A stretch of 64,000 nt of DNA from Liolophura sinensis (Eukaryota > Mollusca > Polyplacophora > Chitonida > Chitonidae): assembly GCF_032854445.1 (NCBI RefSeq), contig NC_088306.1, positions 4,212,373 through 4,276,372 on the forward strand. The letters are read 5' to 3'. The notes beneath the pieces were generated by a model, which made no database searches, was not told where the DNA came from, and saw nothing but the letters and a program-made list of their open reading frames with translations. Positions within the stretch are counted from its first letter, which is position 1. The number at the start of each line of letters is the position of its first letter. Both the position numbers and the translations under genes were made by a program. Of this stretch, positions 37,201-42,554 are shown piece by piece.

Positions 37201-38120
37201 CCACCATAGGATTAACGTGTATTTCCAGGCTCAGCTAAATATGTATGCATATCATTATAATTAGGGATTTTAAGGTCATGTAGTTGAGGGTCACGTCATG
37301 CCTACATGTGTGGCTGTAGACTGCCAAAATGGGTCTGGAATGCCATACCCTGAAGAGCCACTGGGCAAAGCTAAGCATGATGATGTATGTAATCTGTTTA
37401 AATGGCAGCCTAAAGAAGACTTCTAAGCTTGACTGTTTTGCATGTTTAACTGTTAAATACTCAAATAACAAGCACTGCTGGCAGAAAAGTGAGATATTTT
37501 ATTTAGCCTTAAGTATAGGTCATTTGTTTTAAGGTATAGGTAGTATAAATGTGTTATTTTCTTTAAAGTCTGAGATGTGCATCACAGCCAGCTGGCAAGT
37601 GGGATCTCATCATTTATCTGTCTGATACTCTGCTACCTGATGAATTATAGTGCCGTTCAGAACACCCCAGCTGATTATCCCTGCACGAATGAAGCAGATG
37701 GAACCAATCAAACTCTGAGGTTTGACTGTGAGTCTAAGACAGGAGGTTTGTCATGTATCTTGGAAAGGACTGCAGTTTACCCTGAGCAACCTGGTTTCCT
37801 CTCCCAAAATCTGACTCATTATAAGAGAAAAATTCTAAAGTATGGATTTGACTTCGATGAAATAATCAAATAAACCATTGAGAATCTAAACCTTGGCAAT
37901 TTCACCAAATCTGTTCACCTGAACTTTCAAACAAATTTGTACCTGTGGCCTTCTTTTTTTTTCCTTTTGCAGGTCTAACAGATTTTTTAGGGCTTTCTTC
38001 ATTCCGTTTGTTTCTGCCAAATACTGCTCGTATGTGGACTACAACCTGCTGAGGACCAAGCGCACAAAGAGAGCCAGTAAAGCCAACAGTGCCCAGAAAT
38101 CGCGCAGCACTGCCAGGTAG
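13160..38120 (+). CDS. ALG9: ALG9 alpha-1,2-mannosyltransferase, complete 17-exon gene
   Basis: ER multi-pass GT22 enzyme that adds two alpha-1,2 mannoses from dolichyl-phosphate mannose to the lumenal lipid-linked oligosaccharide for N-glycosylation. Exons: 13160-13248, 15187-15319, 16644-16778, 18276-18346, 19135-19297, 19865-19926, 20568-20655, 24831-24936, 25210-25298, 27103-27139, 29714-29790, 30396-30467, 31406-31535, 33148-33298, 34462-34591, 35587-35717, 37973-38120. They sum to 1812 nt, 603 residues; human ALG9 is 611. All introns are GT-AG and phases agree at every junction. The GT22 acidic motif DCDETFNYWEP is at residues 64-74. LQTWEYSPVYAIRSY, YFINGFLNYN, EERFLFPIYP, VNVCIGKEWYRYPSSF and MNDMNLEEPSRY align with human ALG9 as remembered. 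Introns hold 13 or more SINEs, MITEs and arrays; the donors of exons 13 and 15 are tandemly amplified (see findings). AATAAA at 38523 may be the poly(A) signal. Confidence 0.95.
13765..14358. mobile_element. Tc1/mariner-like MITE in ALG9 intron 1
   Basis: 594 bp with terminal inverted repeats of about 45 bp (GATGGACTCAGTGT..., sharing TTCTGACATTCATC) and a TA dinucleotide at both outer junctions (13763-13764 and 14359-14360). It has no coding capacity. The TA target duplication and TIRs point to Tc1/mariner mobilisation; family not verified. Confidence 0.7.
14408..14819. mobile_element. Mutator-type MITE, copy A (ALG9 intron 1)
   Basis: 412-bp non-coding element. The left end CATACTGCTTACAGTGCATT and the right end ...GCGCTGTAGGGAGTATG are inverted repeats of about 50 bp sharing GGTAGAGAGCGAC. 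It is flanked by 9-bp direct repeats GCTAAAAAT (14399-14407) and GCTAAAGAT (14820-14828). Homologous copies lie at 36415 and 39372. Long TIRs with 9-bp target duplications are the hallmark of Mutator-like elements. Confidence 0.85.
14863..15080 (+). mobile_element. SINE-A, tail truncated (ALG9 intron 1)
   Basis: Has the head (GGTTAGCGCGTTAACA, TGACCCAGGAGCCTCTCACC), the B-box region (GTGAGTTCAAGTCCAGCTC) and the body up to CCATAATGCTGGCCACCATC. The usual tail is replaced by ATACAAGAACAATAAG. Confidence 0.85.
15187..15319 (+). CDS. ALG9: ALG9 exon 2 (GT22 acidic motif)
   Basis: Completes codon 30 and encodes residues 31-74. It includes YTAFKTFLSARLCAAVW (start of the first membrane segment; human TAFKCLLSARLCAALL) and the conserved DCDETFNYWEP. 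Acceptor ATCTTTCAG, donor CCA|GTAAGT. A second acceptor at ATTATCAG (15204) would drop six codons and shift the phase. Confidence 0.93.
16056..16330 (+). mobile_element. SINE-A with internal triplication (ALG9 intron 2)
   Basis: Head and tail are typical (GACCCAGGAGCCTCTCACCA; ACACCAATTGGATAAATAAA). The central segment TTCTCCCAGGATCTGCCCGG is present about three times in tandem at 16180-16250, where other copies have it once. Confidence 0.85.
16440..16490 (+). repeat. SINE-A-like tail scrap
   Basis: GTGTGCTAAACGCCAATCAA followed by ATAAATA resembles a SINE-A 3' end. Nothing else of the element remains. Confidence 0.4.
16644..16778 (+). CDS. ALG9: ALG9 exon 3
   Basis: Residues 75-119, phase 0 at both ends. 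Contains GLQTWEYSPVYAIRSYTYL, one of the most conserved ALG9 blocks, and ends in FIFQSNK, the counterpart of human RILQTNK. Donor AAG|GTAAGT. Confidence 0.96.
17335..17720. repeat. Dispersed repeat block, ALG9 intron 3
   Basis: GATACTTCAGTG-CAGCAGCACTTTG at 17357-17386 recurs at 19690-19720 in intron 5. Within the block, CTATAACTCCAACGGTTTTC (17510) has a second copy, CTACAACTCCAACTGTTTTC (17684). Family unknown. Confidence 0.5.
17860..18130 (-). mobile_element. SINE-B copy (ALG9 intron 3)
   Basis: The reverse complement aligns with the better copy at 31857-32217 over the body: AGAGGAAGTTGGAGCTTTCT, AGTATAATGGCTCGGGCGGG and GAGCGGTGGAAATCCGTCCT. The characteristic tail is lost. Confidence 0.8.
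18276..18346 (+). CDS. ALG9: ALG9 exon 4
   Basis: Residues 120-142 plus two bases: IVLFYVLRCVLAICCALSEV, a membrane segment (human ILVFYFLRCLLAFVSCICEL), then YFYK completed in exon 5. Donor CAA|GTGAGT. Confidence 0.95.
18505..18870 (-). mobile_element. Fold-back repeat family, copy 1 (ALG9 intron 4)
   Basis: At 18731-18868 two arms of about 60 bp (TTAGTTACATGGTTACTCGG... and its reverse complement) flank a 17-bp loop. The neighbouring 18505-18640 segment (TTCATTGGCCAACTGCGGTC, GTAGGTTATCTCCCTTTGTT) is the reverse complement of sequence at 28555-28680 in intron 10. The two loci are therefore copies of one element in opposite orientation. Confidence 0.75.
19135..19297 (+). CDS. ALG9: ALG9 exon 5
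   Basis: Completes codon 143 and encodes residues 144-197: GVCKQFGANTGRIMLCFLLF then STGMFIASSAFLPSSFSMY, matching the human STGMFCSSSAFLPSSFCMY block. Donor CAG|GTAAGT. Confidence 0.96.
19865..19926 (+). CDS. ALG9: ALG9 exon 6
   Basis: Residues 198-217 plus two bases: VAILGIAASAILGWPFAGIL, matching human IAVLGVAAGAILGWPF. Donor GGG|GTAAGG. Confidence 0.96.
20083..20137 (-). repeat. SINE-A tail scrap (ALG9 intron 6)
   Basis: TTTACTTGACTGTTTTACGC then CGTAACTCAAGAATCTT is the reverse strand of a SINE-A 3' end. The rest of the element is missing. Confidence 0.6.
20568..20655 (+). CDS. ALG9: ALG9 exon 7
   Basis: Completes codon 218 and encodes residues 219-247: APIAWDIVVRKKKVIFFIKW then CVAGAVGIL. 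Donor TTA|GTAAGT. A long minisatellite begins 16 bp after the donor. Confidence 0.94.
20671..23568. repeat. 85-bp minisatellite in ALG9 intron 7 (about 34 copies)
   Basis: 2.9 kb of tandem 85-bp units, each with ATTGTTCATTCATTTGGATA, CACTGTTGAACTAGGAAATA, TTGGTGGCTCTGGTCAGCTT and GAACGTTTTATACTA. Copies differ mainly at a few recurrent sites (GAACGTTT, GAACATTT, GAATGTTT; GGTCAG, GGCCAG). There is no open frame through the array. It starts 16 bp after the exon 7 donor. Confidence 0.97.
23569..24830 (+). other. Remainder of ALG9 intron 7
   Basis: 1.26 kb of apparently single-copy intron between the minisatellite and exon 8. No element or RNA gene was recognised. Confidence 0.5.
24831..24936 (+). 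CDS. ALG9: ALG9 exon 8
   Basis: Residues 248-282 plus one base: VPMGHIDHHFYGKIVIAPLN then IILYNVFSEHGADLY, matching human DSYYYGKLVIAPLNIVLYNVF. Donor ATG|GTAAGT. Confidence 0.96.
25210..25298 (+). CDS. ALG9: ALG9 exon 9
   Basis: Completes codon 283 and encodes residues 284-312: VAPMSFYFINGFLNYN then IAFILALVSLPLT. Donor ACA|GTAAGT. The second half of this exon, with its donor, appears to be the source of the 84-bp intronic array at 25700-26420. Confidence 0.96.
25309..25527. repeat. 16-bp minisatellite (ALG9 intron 9)
   Basis: About 13 units of ATTCTTCAGTACTGTA with single-base variants. It begins 11 bp after the exon 9 donor. Confidence 0.95.
25700..26420. repeat. 84-bp array derived from exon 9, with SINE inserted
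   Basis: Five near-identical 84-bp units lie at 25975-26415, preceded by a more divergent unit (about 25700-25770) that is split by a SINE. Each unit contains GGTTTCCTTGTCTACAACAT then ATCTTGGCCTAATCAGTCAA and CCGTAAGG. Exon 9 reads GGTTTTCTCAATTACAACAT then ATCCTGGCCTTGGTCAGTTT and ACAGTAAG at the same spacing. The split unit (GACAACATAGACTTCATCTT, GGCCTGCTCAGTTTACC) is closest to the exon. In the five regular units the exon frame is lost (TAA after GCC), so they look like exon ghosts rather than functional alternatives. Confidence 0.8.
25766..25950 (+). mobile_element. 5'-truncated SINE-A with 12-bp target duplication (ALG9 intron 9)
   Basis: The element is 25778-25938, starting in the mid-body (TCCTCTCCGGCCATACGTGG) with an intact tail. 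It is flanked by exact TCTAAGTAGGAA repeats (25766-25777, 25939-25950). It splits the first unit of the exon-9-derived array, so the array is older than the insertion. Confidence 0.93.
26783..27050. repeat. Nested inverted repeats with poly-C/G core (ALG9 intron 9)
   Basis: CATTGCGCTGCACTGGCATG...AACCACCTCTGCCATACAGG (from 26871) pairs with CCTGTATGGCAGAGGTGGTT-like sequence ending with GTGCAGCGCAATGACC at 27050. The arms are about 90 bp and meet at a C-rich/G-rich centre (26941-26974). A second, shorter palindrome of the same sequence (26783-26868) precedes it. Both contain the TTTTATTGTGGGGGG motif. Part of the arm is a SINE-A-like head. Confidence 0.8.
27003..27070 (+). repeat. SINE-A head fragment 33 bp before ALG9 exon 10
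   Basis: GGCAGAGGTGGTTAAAATGC, GCAATGACCGAGGAGCCTCT and CACCAATGAG correspond to the SINE-A head. It stops just before the pyrimidine tract TTTCTTGTTTTGTTTTTCCT of the exon 10 acceptor. Confidence 0.75.
27103..27139 (+). CDS. ALG9: ALG9 exon 10 (37-bp micro-exon)
   Basis: Residues 313-324 plus one base (FCVGRLVKTSTR). Length and phase are right to join exons 9 and 11. Acceptor CTTCCTGTACAG, donor GAA|GTGAGT. Sequence conservation is low, as in the corresponding human loop, so support comes from splice sites and phase. Confidence 0.85.
27234..28456. repeat. 26-bp minisatellite (ALG9 intron 10, about 47 copies)
   Basis: 1.2 kb of 26-bp units of the form TGCTGTCACGTGCTTCCTGT + TTGGTC. Nearly every unit has CACGTG or CACATG, followed by CTTCCTG. 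Because 26 is not a multiple of three and no frame of the unit has a stop, long open frames of up to 415 codons arise in all three plus-strand frames; they are not genes. Confidence 0.97.
28470..28690 (+). mobile_element. Fold-back repeat family, copy 2 (ALG9 intron 10)
   Basis: TTAGTTACATGATTACTCAG and the following segment to 28680 (AAAGGGAGATAACCTACC, TATTGGCCAATGAAAAGTGC) match the reverse complement of copy 1 at 18505-18870. Confidence 0.75.
29385..29460 (+). repeat. SINE-B tail fragment (ALG9 intron 10)
   Basis: CGTCATATGACTGAAAAACT, GTATGACGTTAAACCCCGAG and (CACT)n are the 3' end of SINE-B (compare 32160-32218). Confidence 0.85.
29714..29790 (+). CDS. ALG9: ALG9 exon 11
   Basis: Completes codon 325 and encodes residues 326-350: SQLPLWLSLLPMYIWILIFF then TRSHK (human YWLTLAPMYIWFIIFFIQPHK). 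Donor AAG|GTGAGA. A SINE fragment follows within a few bases. Confidence 0.96.
29797..29910 (+). mobile_element. 5'-truncated SINE-A starting at +7 of ALG9 intron 11
   Basis: GCAGATTGTCATGGGTTTTC, CTCCCACCATAACGTTGGCT and GTGAAATATTCTTGATC match the body and tail of SINE-A. The element begins right after the donor hexamer GTGAGA. Confidence 0.8.
30396..30467 (+). CDS. ALG9: ALG9 exon 12
   Basis: Residues 351-374, phase 0 at both ends: EERFLFPIYPFFALAAALCV then DYVQ (human EERFLFPVYPLICLCGAVAL). Donor CAG|GTATGT. Confidence 0.97.
30516..30714. repeat. 19-bp minisatellite (ALG9 intron 12)
   Basis: About ten units of ACTCCAGACATTACAGTTT with variants (GACCC, GGCCC, TTTTC). It starts about 48 bp after the exon 12 donor. 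Confidence 0.93.
30850..31094 (+). mobile_element. SINE-A (ALG9 intron 12)
   Basis: Near full length but diverged: CAGTGACCCAGGAGCCTCTC in the head, CCACCATAATGCTGGTTGCC in the body and CACCAATCAAATAAATAAAT as tail. Confidence 0.88.
31406..31535 (+). CDS. ALG9: ALG9 exon 13
   Basis: Residues 375-417 plus one base, with TEKSNWIAIATGIIFAVLSV then SRSVALYQ (human TVTSNWLALGTVFLFGLLSFSRSVALFRG). The end is set at the first of a series of CAAG|GTAAGC donors because it gives the human-like junction YQ-GYH. Every later donor in the 21-bp array is in the same phase, up to the unit with a stop at about 31800. Confidence 0.94.
31536..31856 (+). repeat. 21-bp splice-donor array (ALG9 intron 13)
   Basis: Fourteen 21-bp units, one 19-bp unit and a final partial copy. 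Each complete 21-bp unit is GTAAGC + ACAGTCTACATCAAG with variants (TCGAC, TTGAC, GTAAGT). Every unit boundary is a CAAG|GTAAG 5' splice site; there are 15 before the SINE-B insertion. The unit resembles the exon end itself (GCACTGTACCAAG versus GCACAGTCTACATCAAG), so the array probably arose by duplication across the exon-intron boundary. In the exon frame the units read GKHSLHQ or GKHSRHQ. The frame is open until unit 13. Confidence 0.95.
31857..32217 (+). mobile_element. SINE-B, full length, inserted in the donor array
   Basis: The tRNA-like head has GCACGGTTGGTAGAGCGTCC (A box) and a B-box-like GGATCAATCC. A body of about 250 bp follows, with AGTATAATGGCTCGGGTGGG and GAGCGGTGGAAATCCGTCCT. 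The tail is GAGTACGACGTTAAACCCCA then (CACT)n. Such tails occur in bivalve and gastropod SINEs (recollection). The 21-bp array resumes at 32218, so the insertion postdates the array. Confidence 0.9.
32218..32345 (+). repeat. 21-bp splice-donor array, continuation
   Basis: Five further CAAGGTAAGC junctions and a diverged CAAGGTAGGC continue the array from before the SINE-B insertion. Confidence 0.93.
33148..33298 (+). CDS. ALG9: ALG9 exon 14
   Basis: Residues 419-467 plus partial codons at both ends. Contains GYHAPQDIFLELTKVMSDPH, then RPVNVCIGKEWYRYPSSFFL (human RPVNVCVGKEWYRFPSSFLL), in the lumenal C-terminal part. Donor ACA|GTGAGT. Confidence 0.97.
33903..34123 (+). mobile_element. 5'-truncated SINE-A (ALG9 intron 14)
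   Basis: Starts in the B-box region (CGCTGTGAGTTCAAGTCCAG) and has a complete tail. It is flanked by similar CAGAAGACC and CAGAAGAGC repeats that look like a target duplication. Confidence 0.9.
34462..34591 (+). CDS. ALG9: ALG9 exon 15
   Basis: Completes codon 468 and encodes residues 469-511: WHLRFIQSEFKGQLPKPYGE then ENMNDMNLEEPSRY (human DMNDQNLEEPSRY). The first donor TAT|GTAAGT is chosen because exon 16 continues TNISKCHYLVDLD as human IDISKCHYLVDLD does. Six more in-phase donors follow at 42-bp steps. Confidence 0.95.
34592..34893 (+). repeat. 42-bp exon-end plus donor array (ALG9 intron 15)
   Basis: Six 42-bp units, each 27 bp of intron start (GTAAGTACATGTACTGGATG + TCATAAA) and a 15-bp copy of the exon end (GAACCCTCTGAATAT, exon GAACCCTCCAGATAT). 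A seventh, altered unit follows. Donors GTAAG lie at 34592, 34634, 34676, 34718, 34760, 34802 and 34844, all phase 0. The exon frame stays open, adding VSTCTGCHKEPSEY-like 14-residue units with a CTGC motif. Confidence 0.96.
34894..34985. repeat. Two-copy 52-bp tandem repeat (ALG9 intron 15)
   Basis: GTGAGTACTGTAAGCATTCA then TCTATTATTAGTGAT is repeated once at about 34946 (GTGAGTACTGCAAGCATTCA). It follows directly on the 42-bp array and again begins with a donor-like GTGAGT. Confidence 0.85.
35170..35283 (+). repeat. SINE-C fragment (ALG9 intron 15)
   Basis: AAGTTTGTCAATGACTTGCC, AAAGGCCGTTGGTTTATTCT and GAACACTC recur at 51855-51910 and, in part, at 51215-51265. This defines a third SINE-like family here. 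Confidence 0.6.
35284..35503 (+). mobile_element. SINE-A (ALG9 intron 15)
   Basis: Starts GGGGCCTCTGTGGCAGACGG, lacks part of the B-box region, and has the body CCATAATGCTGGCTGCCGTT and tail ACCCCAATCGAATAA. Confidence 0.85.
35587..35717 (+). CDS. ALG9: ALG9 exon 16
   Basis: Residues 512-554 plus two bases: TNISKCHYLVDLDLPEESVL then KDKWKILASYPFLDNS (human SKCHYLVDLD... EEWISLAYRPFLDAS). Donor CAG|GTAAGA. Confidence 0.96.
36415..36795. mobile_element. Mutator-type MITE, copy B (ALG9 intron 16)
   Basis: 381 bp from CATACTCCTTACAGCGCATA to ...TATTAGGAGTATG, TIRs about 50 bp, flanked by TATCAGTTA (36406-36414) and TATCAGTTG (36796-36804). Homologous to copies A and C. Confidence 0.87.
37770..37880 (+). 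repeat. Decayed SINE-like segment (ALG9 intron 16)
   Basis: GAGCAACCTGGTTTCCTCTC, then ATAAGAGAAAAATTCT and ATAATCAAATAAAC in SINE-A order. A 98-codon open frame (37577-37873) overlaps it and is not considered a gene. Confidence 0.4.
37973..38120 (+). CDS. ALG9: ALG9 exon 17 (C-terminus and stop)
   Basis: Completes codon 555 and encodes residues 556-603, then TAG at 38118. NRFFRAFFIPFVSAKYCSYV then DYNLLRTKRTKRASK matches human LLRAFYVPFLSDQYTVYVNYTILKPRKAK. It ends in a basic tail, as in the family. Confidence 0.96.
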
Positions 38121-38522
38121 CCATCTGCAGCGGAAATTCTCTCTGAGAATAGTCGACTTGAAAATTCACCCCAAAAAGGTGCAGTTTTAGGGGCAATTGG
38201 AGCTTGAAAACTGCGGGGCTGCATCTGTGTCATGTTTTTCAAGGATTGTCGGCTGTGCCATCATAAGTTTTGTAAGAGAAGCATAAGAGGTTGTAGCAAA
38301 TTGTACCTTTGGGTGAAGGGATGGGGGTGTGCATTATGTCTGGAAGATCTCTTTGTTTTGTGGTATAAATTTGAGAACAAACATGGTAACTATGTTCAGG
38401 TGCATTTTTGAGACAAAAGCTTGTGGGGAAACTGTACTATAAATGTAAATGGGCAGACATGGGCAAAGATAAAGACTTTGGGACAACTGTGTTCAAGGTG
38501 TATGAAATGGGAGACATTTTAA

Positions 38523-38528
38523 AATAAA
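38523..38528 (+). terminator. Candidate ALG9 poly(A) signal
   Basis: The first AATAAA hexamer that I see downstream of the stop codon, about 400 bp after it. Use is not demonstrated. Confidence 0.4.
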
Positions 38529-38689
38529 GGCTAAGGGAGTTAAAAAGGAAAATTTACTCATTTTGGTGCAAAATTGAGAGAAAAGCTTTCATGGCCATGG
38601 AGTAGTATTCAGATCTGAAGCTTATGGGCTGTTTTTATGCTTTAAATCTAGATGAAGTGGTTCAAATCCAGCAGATGGTGGTTGTGCTA

Positions 38690-38870
38690 GTGTATAAATG
38701 TTCATTCGCTGCGACTAAGCAGCTTTGTAAGTTCGTTATTCTGTCTGTCGGTTAGCTGGTAAAGTATGTGACACCCTGTGTTTGAAACTGGGCCTATATT
38801 TCAACATGGATCATTTTCTAACAAGGGTCCTGCGTGCAAAATGACATGAAATCACAGATACCTGGAATGT
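38690..38870 (+). repeat. Dispersed repeat pair, copy 1
   Basis: CTGTCTGTCGGTTAGCTGGT, CAACATGGATCATTTTCTAA and GGTCCTGCGTGCAAAATGAC align with 42555-42730 in the same orientation and order. Family unknown. Confidence 0.6.
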
Positions 38871-38892
38871 CACAGCTGTCGCGATTGTATGC

Positions 38893-38975
38893 TTGTTTAT
38901 GTATTGATTTATTTATTAATTTGATGTCGTTTAACACTATTTTCAAGAATTTTTTACTGATACGATGACGGTCAG
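38893..38975 (-). repeat. SINE-like 3' end fragment
   Basis: The reverse strand shows CTGACCGTCATCGTATCAGT, AAAAATTCTTGAAAATAGTG and a (TAAA)n tail, like the shared SINE-A/C 3' end. Confidence 0.6.
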
Positions 38976-39117
38976 TACATTATAGTTAGGCGATAGGGGG
39001 AATGGAGTGCTGACCTTTGACCTTTACCGGCGAACTCTCCCACATGTAACGTAGGGCCTACGTTTGTATTGGGGGAAGGCAAGTTGTCTCTAATGAACTT
39101 CAGGAAGATCATACAGT

Positions 39118-39215
39118 AAAGCACCGTCGACCACTTATTGCCACAAAGACCACGCAATAGAGCACCGTCGACCTCTTATTGCCACGAAGACCACACAATA
39201 GAGCACCCTCTACCA
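39118..39215. repeat. About 41-bp tandem duplication
   Basis: AGCACCGTCGACCACTTATT, GCCACAAAGACCACGCAATA and variants occur about 2.4 times. Confidence 0.85.
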
Positions 39216-39371
39216 CCAAAAGTCCATTACCTAGAAGTGAGGAACTTCCCTATAGCTGGTCTCCACGGCACATTACACATGTTACGTCATCTGTAGAAGA
39301 CCACAAGAACAGTGAAAGCTCAGCAGGGAAAGCTGGATGTTGGAATTTCTCTCGGGTGTAGAGTTAGATTT

Positions 39372-40017
39372 CATTCTCCTTACAGTGCATTTGACTCTCT
39401 CAACGCTCGCTCTACTTTTCCGCAACCACTAGACAAGCTTGATCTTTGGAGCTTGTACCACGTACATATTAACTTGCATAGCTTTGGCTTCGCCACTACT
39501 GGCCTTACGCAAAACTATTTAATCAGCATTCATTGATAAAATTATTTCATCCGTTGATTAGAATCATGTGTGGGCCTCCGTTGCCGAGGTGGTTAGCCAG
39601 GCACAATGACCCAGGGGCCCCTCACCAGTGCGGTCGTTTTAAGTTTGTTCAGCTCATGATGGCTTCATCTACGGCGTGAGAAGGTCTTCCAGCAACCAGC
39701 AGAGGGTCGTGGGTTTTTCCCGGGCTCTGCCGAGTTTCCTCCCAACACAGTGCTGGCCGCCGCCGTATAAGTGAAATACACTTGAGTACGGCGTAAAACA
39801 CCAATCAGACAAAGGAAATAAATAAGTGAATAAAACAGAATCATTTGCATTCTTTAGATAGAGAGAATGCATATGTAGAAAGTATCATTAGAAACAAAGG
39901 CTTTTGCCTTCTCTACCTCATCACGGTGACCTCGGTGACGTTCAAGATTTCCATAACGGTACAAAATTTGCTAACTTGCTAACGGTGGAAAATGTAGTGA
40001 CCACCGTAAGGTGTATG
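39372..40017. mobile_element. Mutator-type MITE, copy C, with nested SINE-A
   Basis: Left end CATTCTCCTTACAGTGCATT, right end ...CGTAAGGTGTATG, flanked by GTTAGATTT (39363-39371) and GTTAGATGT (40018-40026). A SINE-A at about 39572-39830 splits it. Confidence 0.85.
39572..39830 (+). mobile_element. SINE-A nested in Mutator-type MITE
   Basis: Head GGGCCTCCGTTGCCGAGGTG, tail ACACCAATCAGACAAAGG. AGAATCATGTG before it and AGAATCATTTG after it look like the target duplication. The SINE therefore landed after the MITE. Confidence 0.9.
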
Positions 40018-40883
40018 GTTAGATGTGTGTACTGTCCCTCCCCTCTCTCTCCCCCCCCCCCCCCCAAATAAGACATAGGAATAATATAACATATAATAAA
40101 GGTTAAATTAGCGCCAGGTAAACAACAGACAATTTCAAAGCTTTTGCCAAAAAGTTGTTAGATGAAATGTGGTTTGTAGCAGTCAGATACATCATTATTC
40201 AATGTATTTCTCCTAATGTTTAGTATATCAAAAATTCGCTTTCAAAAGCACACAAAGGCCATGAAATGATACGTTCGATTACTACGTTTAAGTTTTTCTA
40301 ATAAGAAATTAATCAAATTTTTACAAGAAATTCTAAAGTGGCAAAAAATGGTGGAAGAATCGGCCGGAAACAGGCGAAATGTGTATATTGAAGAATGCTA
40401 ATCTTAAGGTGAAATACAGTACTTCAGATTTGCGCAGTATTAATATATATTATTCTGTGAGTCGAAAACCAACGTGCTCAAGAAGAAATGCAACATTGCT
40501 GTGAGTTTACGTGTGGATTGTATATAAAGCAAAGTTTATATTGAAACAGAAATACAAGGGTGTTGTCGTGAAGAGAACTAAATGTAGAGTTCTTTGCAAA
40601 GACCGGACGCATAAAGCCCCTTGCGCAGTGTTAGCAACCGGTATTAGGTTAGGAATGAAGATATAAGAAACGGGGTCTATTCCACTTTACGCCAAATTTG
40701 ACCTTTATATTGAAAACACCATTGTGCAGTATTACAAGATGTAAAAATGAATGACAGTTCACTTATTGCAATAGGGTACTCTGTTCGTGCGGCAATGCTT
40801 GTGAGATTTATTTTTACAATGTTCATTATCACACTTAACTACTTCCTATCATAGATTTTGAAATGAAACTTAGCCTGTATTAG
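40018..40883. other. Intergenic with a CT/poly-C tract
   Basis: A CCTCTCTCT tract running into about 14 C lies at 40040-40066. No gene is recognised in the rest. Confidence 0.5.
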
Positions 40884-41147
40884 AGGCCTCTATGAACCCG
40901 ATATGGTAAGCATGCAGGCGTGGCGCATGACCCAAGAGCCTTCCACCAATGCGACCACTGTGAGTTCAAGTTCAGGTCATGCTGGCTTCCTCTCCTGTCG
41001 TACGTGGGAAGTTCTGCCCCCAATCTGCGGATGGTCGTGGGTTTCCCCCAGGCTCTGCCCTGCTTCTTCCCACTATAATGCTGGCCTCCGTCGTATAAGT
41101 GAAATATTCTTGAGTACGGCATGAAACGCCAATCAAATAAATAAATA
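40884..41147 (+). mobile_element. SINE-A, near full length
   Basis: GAGGCCTCTATGAACCCGAT head, CACTGTGAGTTCAAGTTCAG B-box region, CACTATAATGCTGGCCTCCG body, GAAACGCCAATCAAATAAAT tail. Confidence 0.9.
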
Positions 41148-42089
41148 ATGTTGTGCATGTAGACTTTGGAACCATATTCTAGAATTATACCTGCTCAATA
41201 TACAACATGTATAGTCGACTGCGCAGGTCAAGATGTGAATAAATATGCAGAAGTATTTGTCAGGCATTGTAAAGAAAATAGTATGTGGTCATATAATTAA
41301 AGTCGTACCGCTACAAAATATTGAAAATAAACTACAGGTACACTTTATAGTTTACTTGTGTCCTTTTCTTGTGTTGAAATGCTGGATGTCAATGAAAAGC
41401 CACCTTTGTAGATTTCCCAAAGCTTTAGGTTAGAAGTCTCTGGTCACGATTCCACCATATATGGATTTCTTACTCCTCACTGAAGAATGGTCTGCAATAA
41501 ATTTCATTGACATGAAATGGGAATTCCCGTATGATGCATTTGGGTGTGAAATTTACCTAAAGCCAAAATACTCTTTTCAGCGGGCTCTGCAGTATATCCG
41601 ATAGACTCATGATCACTGTCAGTTTTCGTTTTCAACAAAATTATTTCGCACTATATGATTATGAACTGCATCCCCACATTTGGAATTCGATCTGCTGGGG
41701 ATGTAATAGATTTTGACACGAACTGTGTGAACTGAAATCTCTATATCCCTACGAGGCTATTTTTTTTTACCCGAAAGAAGAGGGAATGCAAACTTACTAC
41801 TTTATGAGCTGACAAAGGACCCTTGGCCAAAGTTTTCGCGTGTTCGAAGAAAAAAAAAACGTTCTTTTTTCAGATAAATGTTCTGGATTTACAGTAAAAT
41901 TTGCTAAAATGATACAATTATCGAGTTTCATCCCGTGAACAGTGTCTTGTCTCATCACTGAATCCAGCATCCAGAACTTTGTGTGCAGGCTTTACCGTAA
42001 AGTTATGTTTGTACATTGCCAATTTCCCTTAATGCTACGTCCTTATTCCTCAGACCATAATGATAAACGGAAACGCTGTCATATGCATG
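41148..42089. other. Intergenic, nothing recognised
   Basis: No feature that I can support. Confidence 0.45.
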
Positions 42090-42235
42090 TGTTTATATAT
42101 TTGATTAGTGTTTTATGCCTTACCTTTCAAACGACGGTGGCCAGCATTATCGTGGAAGGAAACAGGGCAAATCCCGCAGGAAACCCACGGCCAAGCGCAG
42201 GTTGCTGAGAGACCTTCCCACGCACGGCCGGAGTA
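42090..42235 (-). mobile_element. 5'-truncated SINE-A
   Basis: The reverse strand shows CGTGCGTGGGAAGGTCTCTC, CAACCTGCGCTTGGCCGTGG and a tail AAACACTAATCAAATATATA. The head is missing. Confidence 0.85.
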
Positions 42236-42554
42236 ACCGAGCAACATATTCGTGATGTGGACTCTGATCAAGGTATTACCAATGACGAATTCACCTCATC
42301 CCGGAACTATAAATGGTCAGTGTAATGGGGACCTGTCAGGACTTTGACGCAATTTTGTTGACGTCCACTTCCTCCTTGTCACCATGATGACGTCACATTG
42401 TAAACAGTACGACGATACAGTAGAAATTGATATATTGTAACATTGTGGACGTTGCGCCGCTATCCACTTCTGACTTAACAATGAATCAAGGTCCTGCTTT
42501 ACACTAGCGCCATTTCACGGGATTAGAACATATGCCGTCATTACTGTCTTATTC

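Noticed and set aside
37577-37873. 98-codon open frame in ALG9 intron 16
   Set aside because: It overlaps decayed SINE-like sequence and has no recognisable domain; it is unlikely to be a nested gene.
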